DNA from: Batillaria attramentaria
Taxonomy: Eukaryota; Mollusca; Gastropoda; Batillariidae
Assembly: GCA_018292915.2 (NCBI GenBank)
Contig: JACVVK020000170.1
Span: 862,501 to 926,500 of the forward strand
Reading direction: 5' to 3'
Length of the DNA: 64,000 nt
Part shown: positions 19,734 to 31,349 of the stretch, piece by piece
How the letters are laid out: each line of letters opens with the position of its first letter
How positions within the stretch are numbered: the first letter of the stretch is position 1
Position numbers and translations under genes: made by a program
Notes under the pieces: generated by a model
What the model was told of the DNA's origin: nothing
The model's database searches: none
The model's input: only the letters and a program-made list of their open reading frames with translations

Positions 19734-20415
19734 TTCTGGACTCGGCCTCAGATGGCTAGGTTTGTAGTTTTTATAAAAACAAAACAAAACAAAAAAAACA
19801 GTCGTTTTGGTGCCCCAGAGTTTCTCTGCCAGTACTGTGACTTTAAGATCCCCTCACAACATGAAGTTACCCTCAAAACCACAGCTTTCACAAAAAAAGG
19901 ACTCTGGCTGCCGTTCGGTACCTTCAACGGCTGCAACAGGCCGCACCGACTGTAGCCGCCTCGTGACGCATATTCCCCTGCCAATTTCTCCTGGGATTAA
20001 TCGAGTCTGGGGCAACGAAGCGTGAGATCTCTCGACAATAACTCCATTCCAGCATCTCTCTGCAGCGAGAGACGCATAAAGAGCAAAGGGGGAGAAAAAG
20101 GTCCGAAGGAAACGGCGACTGCACCGACTGAGCGGCTGTATCCGTTCGGAAGAGGGGCGAAAGCGGCGTGAGAGAAACTGGGCAGACGGTTGCGCATTCA
20201 CGTGTGGCTATCTGTCTCGAGCGATAGAGGCATAGAGGCAGTGACAGCGGCGTGATTCTGTCTGAGAAGAGAGACTTCCCCTGACGGGCAATCAAGTTCA
20301 TTGGCACAGTGGTGTAAGTGAAAAGCCCCCCCCCCCCCCACACACACACACACCATCTCCCGGCATATTTTATATCTGGAATCAGACATTGTTCGAAGCT
20401 TCTTTTTTTTTCCAG

Positions 20416-20694
20416 GGCCCGTATGTAAAAGTCGAGGTTAATTTAACCCACGGCTACGGGCCTAACCCAGACTAGGACAAAAGAAATCCAAAAGCAAAAT
20501 TACATTTTAAAAAAGGAAGCGAAGAAAGGAAGAAAAAAATCCTTCCATAACGGCTTAGGCACCTTGCTGGGATGGGCCCGCTTCTTGATTTAAAACAAAG
20601 AACAACAGAAAATTTAACCCTAGAGCTAGTTTAGTTCGAGGTTAGACTCTAGCCCGGGGCTAAAAGCCCTAACCTCGACTTTTACGTATGGGCC
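20416..20694 (+). mobile_element. MITE-M copy 2
   Basis: Ends are GGCCCGTATGTAAAAGTCGA and its inverted counterpart CTTTTACGTATGGGCC. Flanked by CAG at 20413-20415 and 20695-20697. The internal order is GAGGTTAATTTAACCC, CTACGGGCCTAACCCAGACT, A-rich, GGAAGCGAAG, CACCTTGCTGGGATGGGCCC, then CTAGAGCTAGTTTAGTTCGA. No ORF. Confidence 0.88.
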
Positions 20695-21089
20695 CAGTAT
20701 CGCATCATTTAGACACATGCACAGTTGACATGTAGCCGAGACGCCTTGTAGCCACACCCACTGACTAAAACGGATCCTCCATGGCAACCGCACGCAGCGA
20801 GAGCTTTCTTTACCTTCTGATCTCTTTGTCAGATACATACTCCGACGAGCTAACCCACAGGTGTTGGTTTGTTTGTCGGAGTGCGTGTGTCTCGTTCGCG
20901 CACTTTGATTGGCTAGCACGACATGTCAAGCAGGAATTGGCTACATGTCAGTTGCAGCCTCACACTAAAGCCGCACATAGTCAGCACTGGACAAACAGCA
21001 GCGGAAACACACGTTGAAAAGCACAACGTCAGAGTTACGGAACCTAAACAATCTCACAACTGACCTGTGTCTACTTCAAAATCATGTGG

Positions 21090-21200
21090 GTTTTATTGTT
21101 ATTGTTGTTGTCGTTGTCTTTTCTGTTGTCGTCGTCGCTGTCGTTGTTGTCGTTGTTGGTGTTGTTGTTGTCGTTGTCGTTGTTGTTGTTGTTGCTGTTT
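21090..21200. repeat. (GTT/GTC)n trinucleotide repeat
   Basis: GTTGTC units with interruptions. Confidence 0.92.
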
Positions 21201-21570
21201 TAGCCGCGGCTTTTTGCACCGCAAAACAGTGTGTCCCCGTATCGTTCGTTTTCCGATGTGTGCTGGCGCTACAAGCAAGTGTATTTACCGCAGTCATTCA
21301 ATAACAGAGCATGTCTCCCCCAGCGGAAGAGCGATTACACGTTTGATTGGTTCCGGAAGACCGAGGGAATGACGTGCCCATGCTGATAACTAGAGATGAA
21401 TAACTCTTCAGCCTCGTGTTGAGTTTGGCAGTGATGGATAAGACAGGTCCCCAAAAGGTCAAGGAAAACTGTCGGTCATGTGACGACAGCATGGAGGGCA
21501 ATGCCTGACCCGTGTCAGATTTGAGAAATAAATTTGGAAAGGGCAAGGAAACTATGCAAGACGGCTTCCA

Positions 21571-21624
21571 GACGGTGTGTGTGTGTCTCTTTGTGTTTGT
21601 TGTTGTTGTTGCTGGGTTCTTTTG

Positions 21625-21656
<32 letters not shown>

Positions 21657-21671
21657 GGTGGTGGTGGTGGT

Positions 21672-21720
<49 letters not shown>

Positions 21721-21785
21721 GATGCCGTTGTTATTGTCGTTGCTGTGTGTGGTAGTGCTGTGTGTGTTGTTGTTGTTGTTGTGCG
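21571..21785. repeat. compound (GTT)n-(GGT)n-(GT)n repeat
   Basis: GTT run, about 11 GGT units, then about 22 GT units, then more GTT. Threonine-, histidine- and valine-rich reading frames here are artefacts. Confidence 0.93.
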
Positions 21786-22399
21786 TTGCTGTTGCTGACT
21801 GACTCCGGCTACTGTAAGGTACACAGTGCAGCTTCACCATGCATTATCATCAAAGCAATCATATTTTTATTTTTATTTTTATTTTAACAAAGGCCGATGT
21901 CACACGGGAGTGGATTTAGTCCGAACAAACAGCGAACATGGTGCGACATGCGGCTACAACATGCCTTTGTCCTGATTTTGCCGGCGCGTGTTCTGGGCTG
22001 TTCTCCACCTCTGTTCGAACAACAACAAAAAATGTCTCCCATGTGTCATGAGCGTCAGTAAAGAATCAGTGACTAAGAAAACAAAAGTAACAACAGTATT
22101 GGGACCAAGCCGAAAAACCACATGCTCTCTAGCCCACAGCACGGGTTAGGGGGACAATCCGTAGGCTACCTCAAGGGTGAGGCAGGTATTTCGGCTCCGT
22201 CCCTGACAACAGCATGAGCGGCAAAAATAACTCAACAGCAGTAACATCCCATTACAACTGAGATCCCCCTGACAACTGGTTTGATTTGCCATCGAACGTT
22301 ATCTCTCGGACATTTTTTTTTTTTAGGATGCTGGAGCCACTGGAGGCACGGGCCACATACAGTGAGACATGATTACAACTTGAGATACACCGACTCGGA

Positions 22400-23110
22400 C
22401 TGAAGGCCAAAATGAAGGTTCAGAATCTGCCACTCTGTGTTTTAAAGGTAATGACTTCAAGACTCTCACTCAATCTGTATCATCAAACTGAAGGTAAAAA
22501 TGAAGGTTCAGAACCAACAACCCCTTTTTGAAGGTAATGACTTGAAAGCAATACTCAATCTGTATCAGAAAAATGAAGGTACCGGCCCCCGTAGTGTAGT
22601 GGTTAGCACTTCGGATCATGGACCGGGAGACCCGGGTTCGAATCCCAGCCGAGGCAAGCGGGGTTTTTCCTACCTAGGTCGGCTCCTACCCACTTCACGG
22701 GTGCGACTTTGGGGGTGCTTCCCTTAGTATGACACGTCTTATGATGTGGATGATTACACGGCCGGCACCGCAGGTGCCGTAGTTCCCGGGCCTGGTTATT
22801 GCCGGGATATTTATGACAGGAAGCGTGGAATCCGGCCCTGTCCCGCAGTCCCAAACCACATGGACCTCCATAGCATCATCTTACTATCATCCTCATCTCC
22901 ATCATCATGCATAAGAAAAATTGTCCCAGCTTCCGAGTCCTCCGTGGGTTCCACCCATGAGCTGGGAGGAACACCACTGGAGTTGGCAAAGAGTTGGGGC
23001 AGCAAAAAAAAAAAAAAGAAAAAAAAAGGTTAAAATGATGGTTCAGAGTCTGCAACCCCTTTTTTTCAAAGGTAATGCTTTGAGAGCAGTGCTCCGCCTG
23101 CAGCAGCCTC
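22400..23110 (+). repeat. ~88-bp minisatellite, 3 units, third split by SINE-B
   Basis: AATGAAGGTTCAGAAYCWRC and AAAGGTAATGACTT recur at 22411, 22499 and (after the SINE-B) about 23034. Each unit ends near CTCAATCTGTATCA. The third unit is split by the SINE-B at 22580-23015. Confidence 0.8.
22580..23015 (+). mobile_element. SINE-B copy 3
   Basis: Intact head (GTAGTGTAGTGGTTAGCAC; GGGTTCGAATCCCAGCC). A ~70-bp internal deletion joins CTCCTACCC to ACTTCACGGG at a CCCA/CCCAC microhomology. Poly-A tail. Target is the 88-bp minisatellite. Confidence 0.92.
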
Positions 23111-23297
23111 GGCCAAAATTAAAGACCATACTGTGAGAACTTCCGCGCCATTTCCAGATGGCGCGCTGAATGAAGGAGACGCCGCATCTCCTCTACCGCG
23201 AAAATGGAAACTAACGCACGTTGAAACGGTTCTTGGCACGACGGAAGGGACAGCAAAAGAGGTATAAAGGGAAGGAAGGAGCTTTTTAGATAGGAAG

Positions 23298-23298
23298 C

Positions 23299-23345
<47 letters not shown>
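23298..23345. repeat. (GA)n microsatellite
   Basis: About 23 GA units, marking the tail side of the LINE 3' end that follows. Confidence 0.93.
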
Positions 23346-23348
<3 letters not shown>

Positions 23349-23423
23349 ATTTTCCAAAGATAGAAGATTAGGTGCGGAGACCTGTCTTACATCTTGTCCT
23401 TGCTACACACACACACACACACA

Positions 23424-23465
<42 letters not shown>

Positions 23466-23495
23466 AACGGTTGCTAAAATATTGCTACAGCAATG
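23340..23495 (-). mobile_element. LINE 3' end (family L), minus copy
   Basis: Reverse complement of 16130-16250. On plus it reads TTTATTTTCCAAAGATAGAA, GATTAGGTGCGGAGACCTGT, CTTACATCTTGTCCTTGCTA, then (CA)n, then GGTTGCTAAAATATTGCTAC. Both copies hold a (GT)n at the same internal position. Confidence 0.75.
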
Positions 23496-23521
23496 ACTAA
23501 GAGAGAGAGAGAGAGAGAGAG
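23406..23521. repeat. (CA)n and (GA)n microsatellites
   Basis: A ~29-unit CA tract within the LINE end and a GA tract just after it. Confidence 0.93.
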
Positions 23522-24496
23522 GGGGGGGATAAGGGGGCAGGGGGGCTCACTGTACAGATCTAATGCGTCCATATTCGCAAACAAGACCTTGGTGGGGGGG
23601 GGGGGGTTAAAAAAGAAACAGGCACGTCTGATTGAAGGCTCGCTGCAAATCCACGGTCGTCTTTCAAAGAAATCGCCTGCAACTGAGACAGGATCACGAC
23701 GCAACTTCGGTCTGAATGTTGGACAGCGCCCGAAGCGTGAACTGTTGAAGAAGCGCAGGAAAGTGCACTTCACCACAGACATCACGGCGACCATCTTTGA
23801 ACCCAGGAACAGCTGCAGGAGACAAGGTGGGGAAACACAGAAATTGTATACTAAAGTGCCGCTTCTGAGCGTCACACGTCCTGAGTTGTGTCCCCGTCGA
23901 GCAGCTCTCCATACCCCCTGAGCACGTCCCACAAACATGTCCCTTCGGCTACGTACCATAGACGCAAACATGGAGGAAAACGCTATATATGCCTCTTACA
24001 CATAACGTTGCAGATAACACCCTAGAAATGCTTTAAAATTCACACCAAAAAAATCACAAAAATCAGGCAGCCATAGACTCATGTGTAGAGGAAATTTCAA
24101 CAAATTCCAATATTCCAATTTTTGGCAATGTTAGCAGCGACCACATATCCCCCTCATTCCACGGTCGTCTGCTGGCTCCTGTGCCAGCCGCGCATGAATA
24201 CAAATAGTCCACAAACCAGGCTCATTTTTCCCTAATTTTACTATTACCTGGCATGAAACTTGTTTACATAGCCAACAAAAGCACCAGATTGCCATTTTTT
24301 TTTTTTACTCTGCACACAAATTTTAAAAAGGGACAAATATTTTCTACTATATTTAGCGTACCCAAAAGCTATTACTGGTCTGCAACCTGTTAATGCCAAG
24401 ACGTAAGGAAAACAGAACTGGCCAAATGGAGCAAGGCTAGAGGAAGCAAAACCTCTAGGACGTGCTGAACACCACCAAACACCACTTCACACATAG

Positions 24497-24628
24497 GGGT
24501 GGGTGGGTGTTTGGGGGTTTAACGTCCTTTTCCACCACATAGGGTGATATCAAAGACGGGGCAACGATGAAAAAGCCAGCACAAATATTTGGCCCCAGCC
24601 GGGATCGAACTCACGACCCCAGCATTAG
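24497..24628 (-). mobile_element. SINE-A, 5'-truncated, 13-bp duplication
   Basis: Flanked by perfect ACTTCACACATAG at 24484-24496 and 24629-24641. Truncated at the anticodon region of the tRNA-like head. The 3' end TTTGGGGGTTTAACGTCC is intact. Confidence 0.93.
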
Positions 24629-24649
24629 ACTTCACACATAGACAAACTG

Positions 24650-25825
24650 TGTACAATACAGGGAATGCAAAAGAACATGTCTGCATGCTCTCTGTAGGAA
24701 CACCGAGCAACCACAGTTTTGGACAGTGTTTTGGACAATTTTCAACCTTAGCGAAAGTTGAGCAGTATAGACTGCATGCTGTCACACACCACTGTGAATG
24801 AAAGGGTTTGCGAGTCCACAGTATGTTCTCGAGAAAGTGTTGCCGGGAAGTAAAACTTTAAATGTCTATTCAAGCATTTTAATGCTGGGGTAGAGATCAA
24901 GAATTAGCCCACAAATGCCCACTGATGCCCGAGAAGTAAGCTTTAAGCGCCTATTCTTTAATGCTCCAGAAGAGATAAAATATTAGCCCATAAATGCCTG
25001 CTGAAGAATTTTGAAGTTTTCATACAGAATAATAAGCTGTTTTGACTTCTGTCACAAGACTCTGAATGTTAGACTTTCGCTAAAGACTCAATTACCTTTA
25101 AATTATCAACACAAACAATTTCAATAACATTTCATGGTCACGGTAGAAAAGGCGCATGGACACCCGAACTCAAACGTCAGCAAATTCGAGGCTTCTGTCT
25201 TCACACAGAAATTATTAGCCAAAAAAATATCTAGAGCACATCCACCCACTGACTGAAAAACAACGAGCATACTTTAACCCTACTGACCTCCACGATATTG
25301 TGGTTGTATCTGATGCCTCTGCTTATGACACATTTTAGGCCTAAACTTTGCGCTACAAGACACACATTTTATCCTCTAATTTTCTCATCTCCGTGAAAGA
25401 TTGGGTGTCTGAATTATTAATCGATCAGCCGCTGCTGTGATGCTGGCCATTCATGACCATGGCGTAGTTTTTAACCTCTTCCGACCGACAGCGTAAAGGT
25501 CGGTACTTTCGACATCTCCTCAGCAGCAGCAGCAGCAGAATGCAGCTGCTACCTCACTCGTCAGTTCCTATACTACCCTCCCCATCCTCCCATTTAACTC
25601 CTTTTTCTCAGTCTCTCTACCCTACGTATCTTACCCCCCCCCCCTCCCCTGATCCCCCCGACCACCCCCGCCCGCAGCTCCAACCGATTTTATTTCAGTC
25701 TAAACCTGAAGGTTTTTTTTCCTTAAACCTCTTAATGTGTAAGAACCTGTCTCGATGGTGAGCATGTGCTTACTTTAGAGAAAATGATTCCTTTCAATGG
25801 TAATCGAAACCTCCTTTTTTAAAGT
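24650..25825. other. unique stretch without recognisable features
   Basis: No SINE, MITE or conserved ORF visible. Contains a short (CAG)n near 25525 and a C-rich stretch near 25635-25675. Two AAGTAAGCTTTAAGYGYCTATT-like blocks near 24850 and 24940 resemble each other weakly. Confidence 0.5.

Positions 25826-25829
<4 letters not shown>

Positions 25830-25877
<48 letters not shown>
25830..25877. repeat. (CT)n microsatellite
   Basis: About 24 CT units. Confidence 0.94.
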
Positions 25878-25879
<2 letters not shown>

Positions 25880-25880
<1 letters not shown>

Positions 25881-26785
25881 TCTCATTATGTTGTTTTCTT
25901 CAAGCTTAAAAAGTACGAAAAAAAACGAAAAAAATCAAAGTATAAGATTTACGACCTTCACTTGGATCAATGTCCCTTGTCCAGAAAATCGAACACGTTA
26001 TACTCTGAGTCAGAAAAAAAGTGAAATAAAGAAACAGATTATCTCAGTGGGCATTTTCCAGTCAGAAGAGGCTTGAAACAAGTGTCTGGTTTTCTTAATA
26101 AATCGCATTGCGCAGTTTTCCTTGTCTCTCGTTTTGTTTTGTAGAAGTTCGAAACTTTCTCAGCATGCCTTTTATCTTGAAATTGAATATCCCTTTAGCC
26201 TGGCAGTTACCCGGCTCTGTTTAAATCAAGGTGAAACACCTACCTGTTCTATTTTGTCCTCCTAATTGCGGCAAATTCCTTTCAAATCCCTTTCTTTGAC
26301 TTTCTTCTTCTTCTTTTTTTGAAACAAGCTTTTGCAAAAGCCTCCCACGCTTTATGAAGTTCACTTTGACATGAGTTCGTTCCTCTTAACAGCTGAGGGA
26401 AGTTACGTGGTCTGAGAGGGGGGAAAAAAAGAAGAAAATAAAATGCTTGCGAAGAACAACAAAGAAAGTTTTGTGGCAAGGAGTTCACAAGACAATGCTG
26501 TTAGTAAGAAAAAAACCGCTCAGCAGGAAAAAGAAAATCGAGCACTGACGGGGTCAAAAGTATGCTGCCAGGTTTATGCAAACAGGACGGAGAGGACGTC
26601 GTAAATACTACATGCAATTTCTCCTGGCCTCGAGTGTTTCCTTTTGAATTCCCCCGGACCTGAAGCGGTTTATGACAAGGCGCTAACATTATGCCCGTGC
26701 TTAAAGAACCCCCTGCCTTAAGTGGCAGATGATGCAAACAGCAGCCCTGTCAAACGGTTGGCTGGTCGATCATAGATTATGGACT
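25880..26785. other. unique stretch without recognisable features
   Basis: AT-rich sequence with short A- and T-runs. Reading frames are below 80 codons and show no family I recognise. Confidence 0.45.
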
Positions 26786-26789
26786 GCTT

Positions 26790-27345
26790 AAATGTCTGCA
26801 ATCTCAACAAAAGTTTGTCATCAAGATAGAGTGTTTCGAGCGTACAGGCGCACTCACGAGCGAAATTGTTCCAAAACATAAATTGGCTCAGCAAAGACGG
26901 AACTTGAGCCTGTTTGACTCCTCAGAGCTCAGAGCCAACGCATGAAACTGTGTGTAAATTATAGCCTTTTCCAGGCCGTCAGATATGAGCCAAAATACAC
27001 TCGCTTCTGGAGGCCGGGGCCACCTGCATAATGCAGGCAACTCCAGAGCGCTTTTGGTCAGTGAGCAAGACACATCGCTAAAGCGTCTAGGAGCTGTTGT
27101 GTCCTGCACGAGAAGACTAGCCACTGCGATCTTTCTCGCTCAATGTCAAAATGCAAAACTTATCTGCGAAATCAGGCTACCCTTGGCTTTTCGGGAACGC
27201 TGAAAACTCTGTAACTGTGACAGAGTTGATTGTGCATACTGCACAGCCGGATAGTGTTTTTTGGTTGTTGTTGTTGTTCTTGTTTTCAAACACTGTTTCT
27301 GGGTTTTTTTTTTTTTGTTTAGATAGCAGACCTTTAAACGCCGAT
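26790..27345 (-). mobile_element. foldback element F, copy 1
   Basis: Outer ends TCTGCAATCTCAACA (26797) and AGCAGACCTTTAAACG (27325) match those of copy 3. Inner inverted repeats GCATAATGCAGGCAACTC (27026) and AACTCTGTAACTGTGACAGA (27209) face each other. The centre (AGTGAGCAAGACACATCGCT, GAGAAGACTAGCCACTGCGA) is the reverse complement of 48866-48955. A further dispersed block G (26815-26935, shared with 58448-58570) lies inside the left end. Confidence 0.7.
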
Positions 27346-27493
27346 GGGAAGAGAATGCCAAGCTGTAAAGAGTTACTTATTGTGAACAAGGAAGCGGCGA
27401 CTAAACTGTGTCTGGTTGTCAGAAGTGTCTGACATCTTTAGCATGGCTTCATATCCGTGTTGGACATCGGTTATAGACCGATTGATTTTTGAA

Positions 27494-27690
27494 ATGTCAA
27501 GATTCAAGATTTTATTTTCCTTTTTTAAATTTTGGGGTATAGAGGATACAAAACAAATCAAACAAACCAAGACCATATAATTATACACAGAACGATACGA
27601 CAGAAGATATAATTATGTACAACATACACATAATCTATACACAGGAAAGCGCAACCATCTATGAAACCTCTGACAGTCCAATGAGCAACA
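27494..27690 (-). mobile_element. possible LINE 3' end, minus strand
   Basis: Plus-strand TCAAGATTCAAGATTTTATT is the reverse of an AATAAAATCTTGAATCTTGA tail, the usual pattern of a non-LTR 3' end with a short repeat tail. The rest is unique in this window. Confidence 0.4.
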
Positions 27691-27691
27691 G

Positions 27692-27779
<88 letters not shown>
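27692..27779. repeat. (CT)n-(CA)n microsatellite
   Basis: About 13 CT, then 31 CA units. Confidence 0.94.
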
Positions 27780-27781
<2 letters not shown>

Positions 27782-27979
27782 ATACACCGTCCTACTCGGT
27801 TTTAAAAATTTTGCAAGAGCAAGGGCAACTTTTCTTGGATTTTGATCCCAACAGTTTACAAAGACTGTACGTCGATTTGACTCTAAGGAAACGAAGTGGT
27901 ATGTGCTTGTTGCGCTTCTCTTGAACCGCCAGACATTATAGAATTAAATGAAATTCATCGCCGATTGCACGTCCGGTTA

Positions 27980-28055
27980 TTTTCTTACTACGCCGGACAT
28001 CTGTCCTATCATTCCTGTACCAGAGTGGATTATATTCAGGACATATGTCCCATAC
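27980..28055. mobile_element. small palindromic MITE-like element K, second copy
   Basis: GGACATCTGTCCTATCATTC, AGTGGATTATATTCAGGACA and TATGTCCCATAC align with 9935-9995. Confidence 0.5.
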
Positions 28056-28259
28056 AATTACGTTCTGTCGCTGGTTGTCAAAGGAGCTTGACATCTTTAA
28101 GAGAGATTCTGCGTAAGCTGACACTCCTGTCTGCTGGCCATCGTCTGGCGAAGAGAATAAACCGGCCACCTCTTCCGTTGCTGGACCCTAAAACAGGGAC
28201 CGTAACTGGCTCCAGGGCCATAGAACACGAGAGTTACTGGCCGTAAGAGTATTCACAGA

Positions 28260-28620
28260 GGCCGGAGTGCGTCTGTGAAGTCTCTGCTGCCTTCAAGAAC
28301 AAACAAAACATCAAATGTAAGAGGGATGTGACATGGGCGTTCGGGCGATGCATCAGTCCTGTAACAAGTAAACGGCCTTAATTCCGTCCGTCCTTTTCCC
28401 CCGAATATTTATGTGACAGTGACGGACTGGTTTCTGTGATCAACTGCTGATTGGATGACCGACAATCTTGAACTGGTCCATACAAAACAATCACAGAGCT
28501 GTCTTTCGTTGCGTCGCGACGTGCCACCATCCCCTCCCCTCCCCCTTTCCCCTTTCCACCTTTCATTTCACTCCTTCCGACGCCAGTATCAATTTCGCAG
28601 TGTCGGATGTTTGTATATAT
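28260..28620. other. stretch without recognisable features
   Basis: Unique sequence with a C-rich run near 28530-28560. No gene or repeat recognised. Confidence 0.4.
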
Positions 28621-28666
28621 AAGGAATGCACATCAACCGCAGGGGGAGGGGGGGGGTTGTTTTGTT

Positions 28667-28671
<5 letters not shown>

Positions 28672-28725
<54 letters not shown>
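28672..28725. repeat. (GT)n microsatellite
   Basis: About 27 GT units. Confidence 0.94.
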
Positions 28726-28728
<3 letters not shown>

Positions 28729-29317
28729 GAGAGAAGACAGCTCAATACAACTGATTTCAGAAAAGCTGAAAGCCGAGAACAGCTGCTTCTTGTTGTTGTT
28801 GTTGTTGTTGAATGTGTCACCGAACTAAGCGGGTAAAGAAAAATTACGACACATCTTCCTTGACATTTTTTTTTTCATGCGTGTGCCTCATGGGTCTGCG
28901 GAACATACGCCAACAACAAGCTGATAAACAGCATCCCTAATCCTCCTGTCTTTCTGGACGAGATCTTTTCATTATTTTGAGTTTTTCGTAACGTGATCGA
29001 TGACCAGATTCCATCAAAAGAAAAAACCCAAACAAACAAAAATAACACTGCAGAAACTCCAAATCCGATTTCAGACCTTAATTCATTACGTTGTTCAGTT
29101 TTCTGGTTTTGTTCTTGTTCGGTTTGAATTGTTGTTGTTGTTTTTTTTTTTTTTTTTTTTTTTGGAGAAGAGGTACTCCTCCTTTGTAAGCTTTTGTCTT
29201 GGAGGTTATTTTTTTTTATTCTTTTCGTTTATTTCTTCACACTCGTTTTTGCTGTTTTTACAGTGCTCTTCTGGCGTTAATGAAATGGAGGATGGCGCGG
29301 ACATGGAGGGATGAAGG

Positions 29318-29320
29318 AAG

Positions 29321-29404
<84 letters not shown>
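29318..29404. repeat. (GCGT)n-(GT)n microsatellite
   Basis: About 13 GTGC units that change into GT, giving Ala-Cys-Val-Arg artefact frames. Confidence 0.94.
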
Positions 29405-29656
29405 ATCTTTCCTTTGAATGCAAGGTGTGGTTGTTCTGATTGTTGGCTCTCTAGGGAGTATATATACAGAAAGTTTGCGAATGGGCTGAGTCTGGCAGGC
29501 ACACCCTTTAAGCGTGGTTAAAGCCGTCATAGCTAAATATTGTTCAGTCAGTGCCATGATCGGATCAAGAATAATCTGGAGGCAAAGATGTAAAGACACT
29601 TAAACTGGCGAAACTGTAAGAGAAAATGTTTTTTTTTGTGGCCCTGGTGCAGTGTA

Positions 29657-29659
<3 letters not shown>

Positions 29660-29746
<87 letters not shown>
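29660..29746. repeat. (GT)n microsatellite, ~43 units
   Basis: Uninterrupted 87-bp GT tract. Confidence 0.96.
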
Positions 29747-29751
<5 letters not shown>

Positions 29752-29882
29752 TGTTATTTAAAAGGTTATAATGTGCTGATTTAGCTATGTATGCTTTGGC
29801 TACAAGCTGACGTCGCGTCTGTGCCGAGCGCCGTGGTAACCTGATTGTGTCCATACTAAAGGGCTCTCTGTTTGAAGTGTTT

Positions 29883-29918
29883 AAAAAAAAAAAAAAAAAA
29901 AAGAGAAAAGTCCTGTTG

Positions 29919-29967
<49 letters not shown>

Positions 29968-29990
29968 GGGGGGGAGAGAGAGAGAGAGTG
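29883..29990. repeat. poly-A, (GT)n, poly-G, (GA)n compound repeat
   Basis: Consecutive A-run (~20), ~22 GT units, a G-run and GA units. Confidence 0.94.
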
Positions 29991-30103
29991 GTGGTGGTGG
30001 TACACGTGGTAGTAGTAGTAAAAGAGGGTCTGATGACTTGTACAGCGGATTGGGTATTGCCTAGCGCGAACGGTTCGAGTCTGCCAAGACTACACACTCT
30101 TTA

Positions 30104-30278
30104 GGGTGGGTGGGTGGGTGTTTGGGGGTTTAACGTCCTTTTCCACCACATAGGGTGATATCAAAGACGGGACAACGATGAAAAAGCCAGCACAAATATT
30201 TGGCCCCAGCCGGGATCGAACTCACGACCCGAGCATTAAAAGTCCAACGCTCTACCATTCGACCACCCCGGCTTCCCC
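30104..30278 (-). mobile_element. SINE-A, full length, 12-bp duplication
   Basis: Flanked by ACACACTCTTTA at 30092-30103 and 30279-30290. A complete 175-bp element: (CACC)n-type tail, GACGTTAAACCCCCAAACAC end, AAATATTTG core, B box GAGTTCGATCCCGGCTGGGG (one base shorter than the GAATCCC form), A box TGGTCGAATGGTAGAGCG. A good reference copy for the family. Confidence 0.95.
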
Positions 30279-30328
30279 ACACACTCTTTAAGTAACTCTA
30301 CCCTTAAATCACCCTGTACATAAAGGAG

Positions 30329-30459
30329 TGGGTGGGTAGGTGTTTGGGAGTTTAACGTCCTTTTCCACCACGTAAGGGTGATATAAAAAAAACAGGGCAA
30401 CGAGAAAAAGACCAGCACAATATTTGGCTCCTGTCGGGATTCGAACTCACGACGTAGAA
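30329..30459 (-). mobile_element. SINE-A, 5'-truncated
   Basis: Fifty bp after the previous copy, same orientation. Ends at GTCGTGAGTTCGAATCCC on the minus strand. Putative 7-bp duplication AAAGGAG at 30322-30328 and 30460-30466. Confidence 0.88.
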
Positions 30460-31137
30460 AAAGGAGAAACTGTAAGACGCTAGTTTAAAAAAAAAATTCA
30501 ACAACAACAACAACAACAACACCACCAAAACAACAACTGCCTGCACCTTTCTTCTACTGTGTAACCTAAACCTTCTTAGGTGAATGACCCCCAAAACAGC
30601 AAAACAAGGTCTTTTCTCCTTTTCTTTCGGGTGATGCCACCACACTCACCTTTGGGTCTTAATTCAGTCACGCCAAAAAAAAAGAAGAAAAAAAAAAAGT
30701 CTGTTGTGCACGGACGTGTATGGCCCTATCACGTTAACCATGTTTGTCGGGGTGCATTTTGTAGGGTTCCACAGCAAACTGAATCACTGGTGTCACCACG
30801 TTCTCCAAATAGCCGACAAAGATTCTGCCCTCTCCCTAACTCCGTTGTCTGGCTTCCCACGCGCAGCGGGCAACAGCGTGTCGTCTCCAGCAACGGATAA
30901 ACCGAACACGTTTGTAAGTTGCGGGGTTTCACGATCTGAGTAATACCTTTTTTTTTTCTTTTTTTTTTGGGTTACTAACCCTTGGTCTTTTGAAGAAGCC
31001 AGTTCCTTTCCAATAATGCATATGACTGACGTGAGTGTTATACAGCTGAACTAAGCAGGCTGATAGTTTTCTGCCCTTGTGTTGTTGTTGTTGTTGTTGT
31101 TGTTGTAGTGGTGGTGCTTTGCTCTTGCTGTTTGTAA

Positions 31138-31224
31138 CCATAATAATAATGAGTATTGTATAGGCGCTGCACCCAGTTTCATGAATCGGCTCATGAAGCG
31201 CCGCGAACTGAACCCAACACGCCC
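31138..31224 (-). mobile_element. SINE-C 3' end fragment
   Basis: TAATAATAATGAGTATTGTA, AGGCGCTGCACCCAGTTTCA and GCGCCGCGAACTGAACCCAA. It stops at CACGCCCGC, where a SINE-A begins. Confidence 0.83.
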
Positions 31225-31227
31225 GCT

Positions 31228-31349
31228 TCAATGCTCGGGTCGTGAGTTCGAATCCCAGCTGGGGCCAAATATTGTGCTGGCCTGTTTTGTCGTTGCCCCA
31301 AACATTGTGGAAAAGGACGTTAAACTCCCAAACACCCACCCACTCGCCA
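31228..31349 (+). mobile_element. SINE-A, 5'-truncated
   Basis: Starts TCAATGCTCGGGTCGTGAGT and ends AAGGACGTTAAACTCCCAAA, CACCCACCCAC. It sits directly against the truncated SINE-C in opposite orientation. A ~13-bp deletion is seen after GTTGCCCC. Confidence 0.87.

Noticed and set aside
23474..23971. Opposed 142- and 165-codon frames
   Set aside because: Both read through (GA)n, G-runs and the LINE-L border; overlapping opposed frames in GC-rich DNA are expected by chance.
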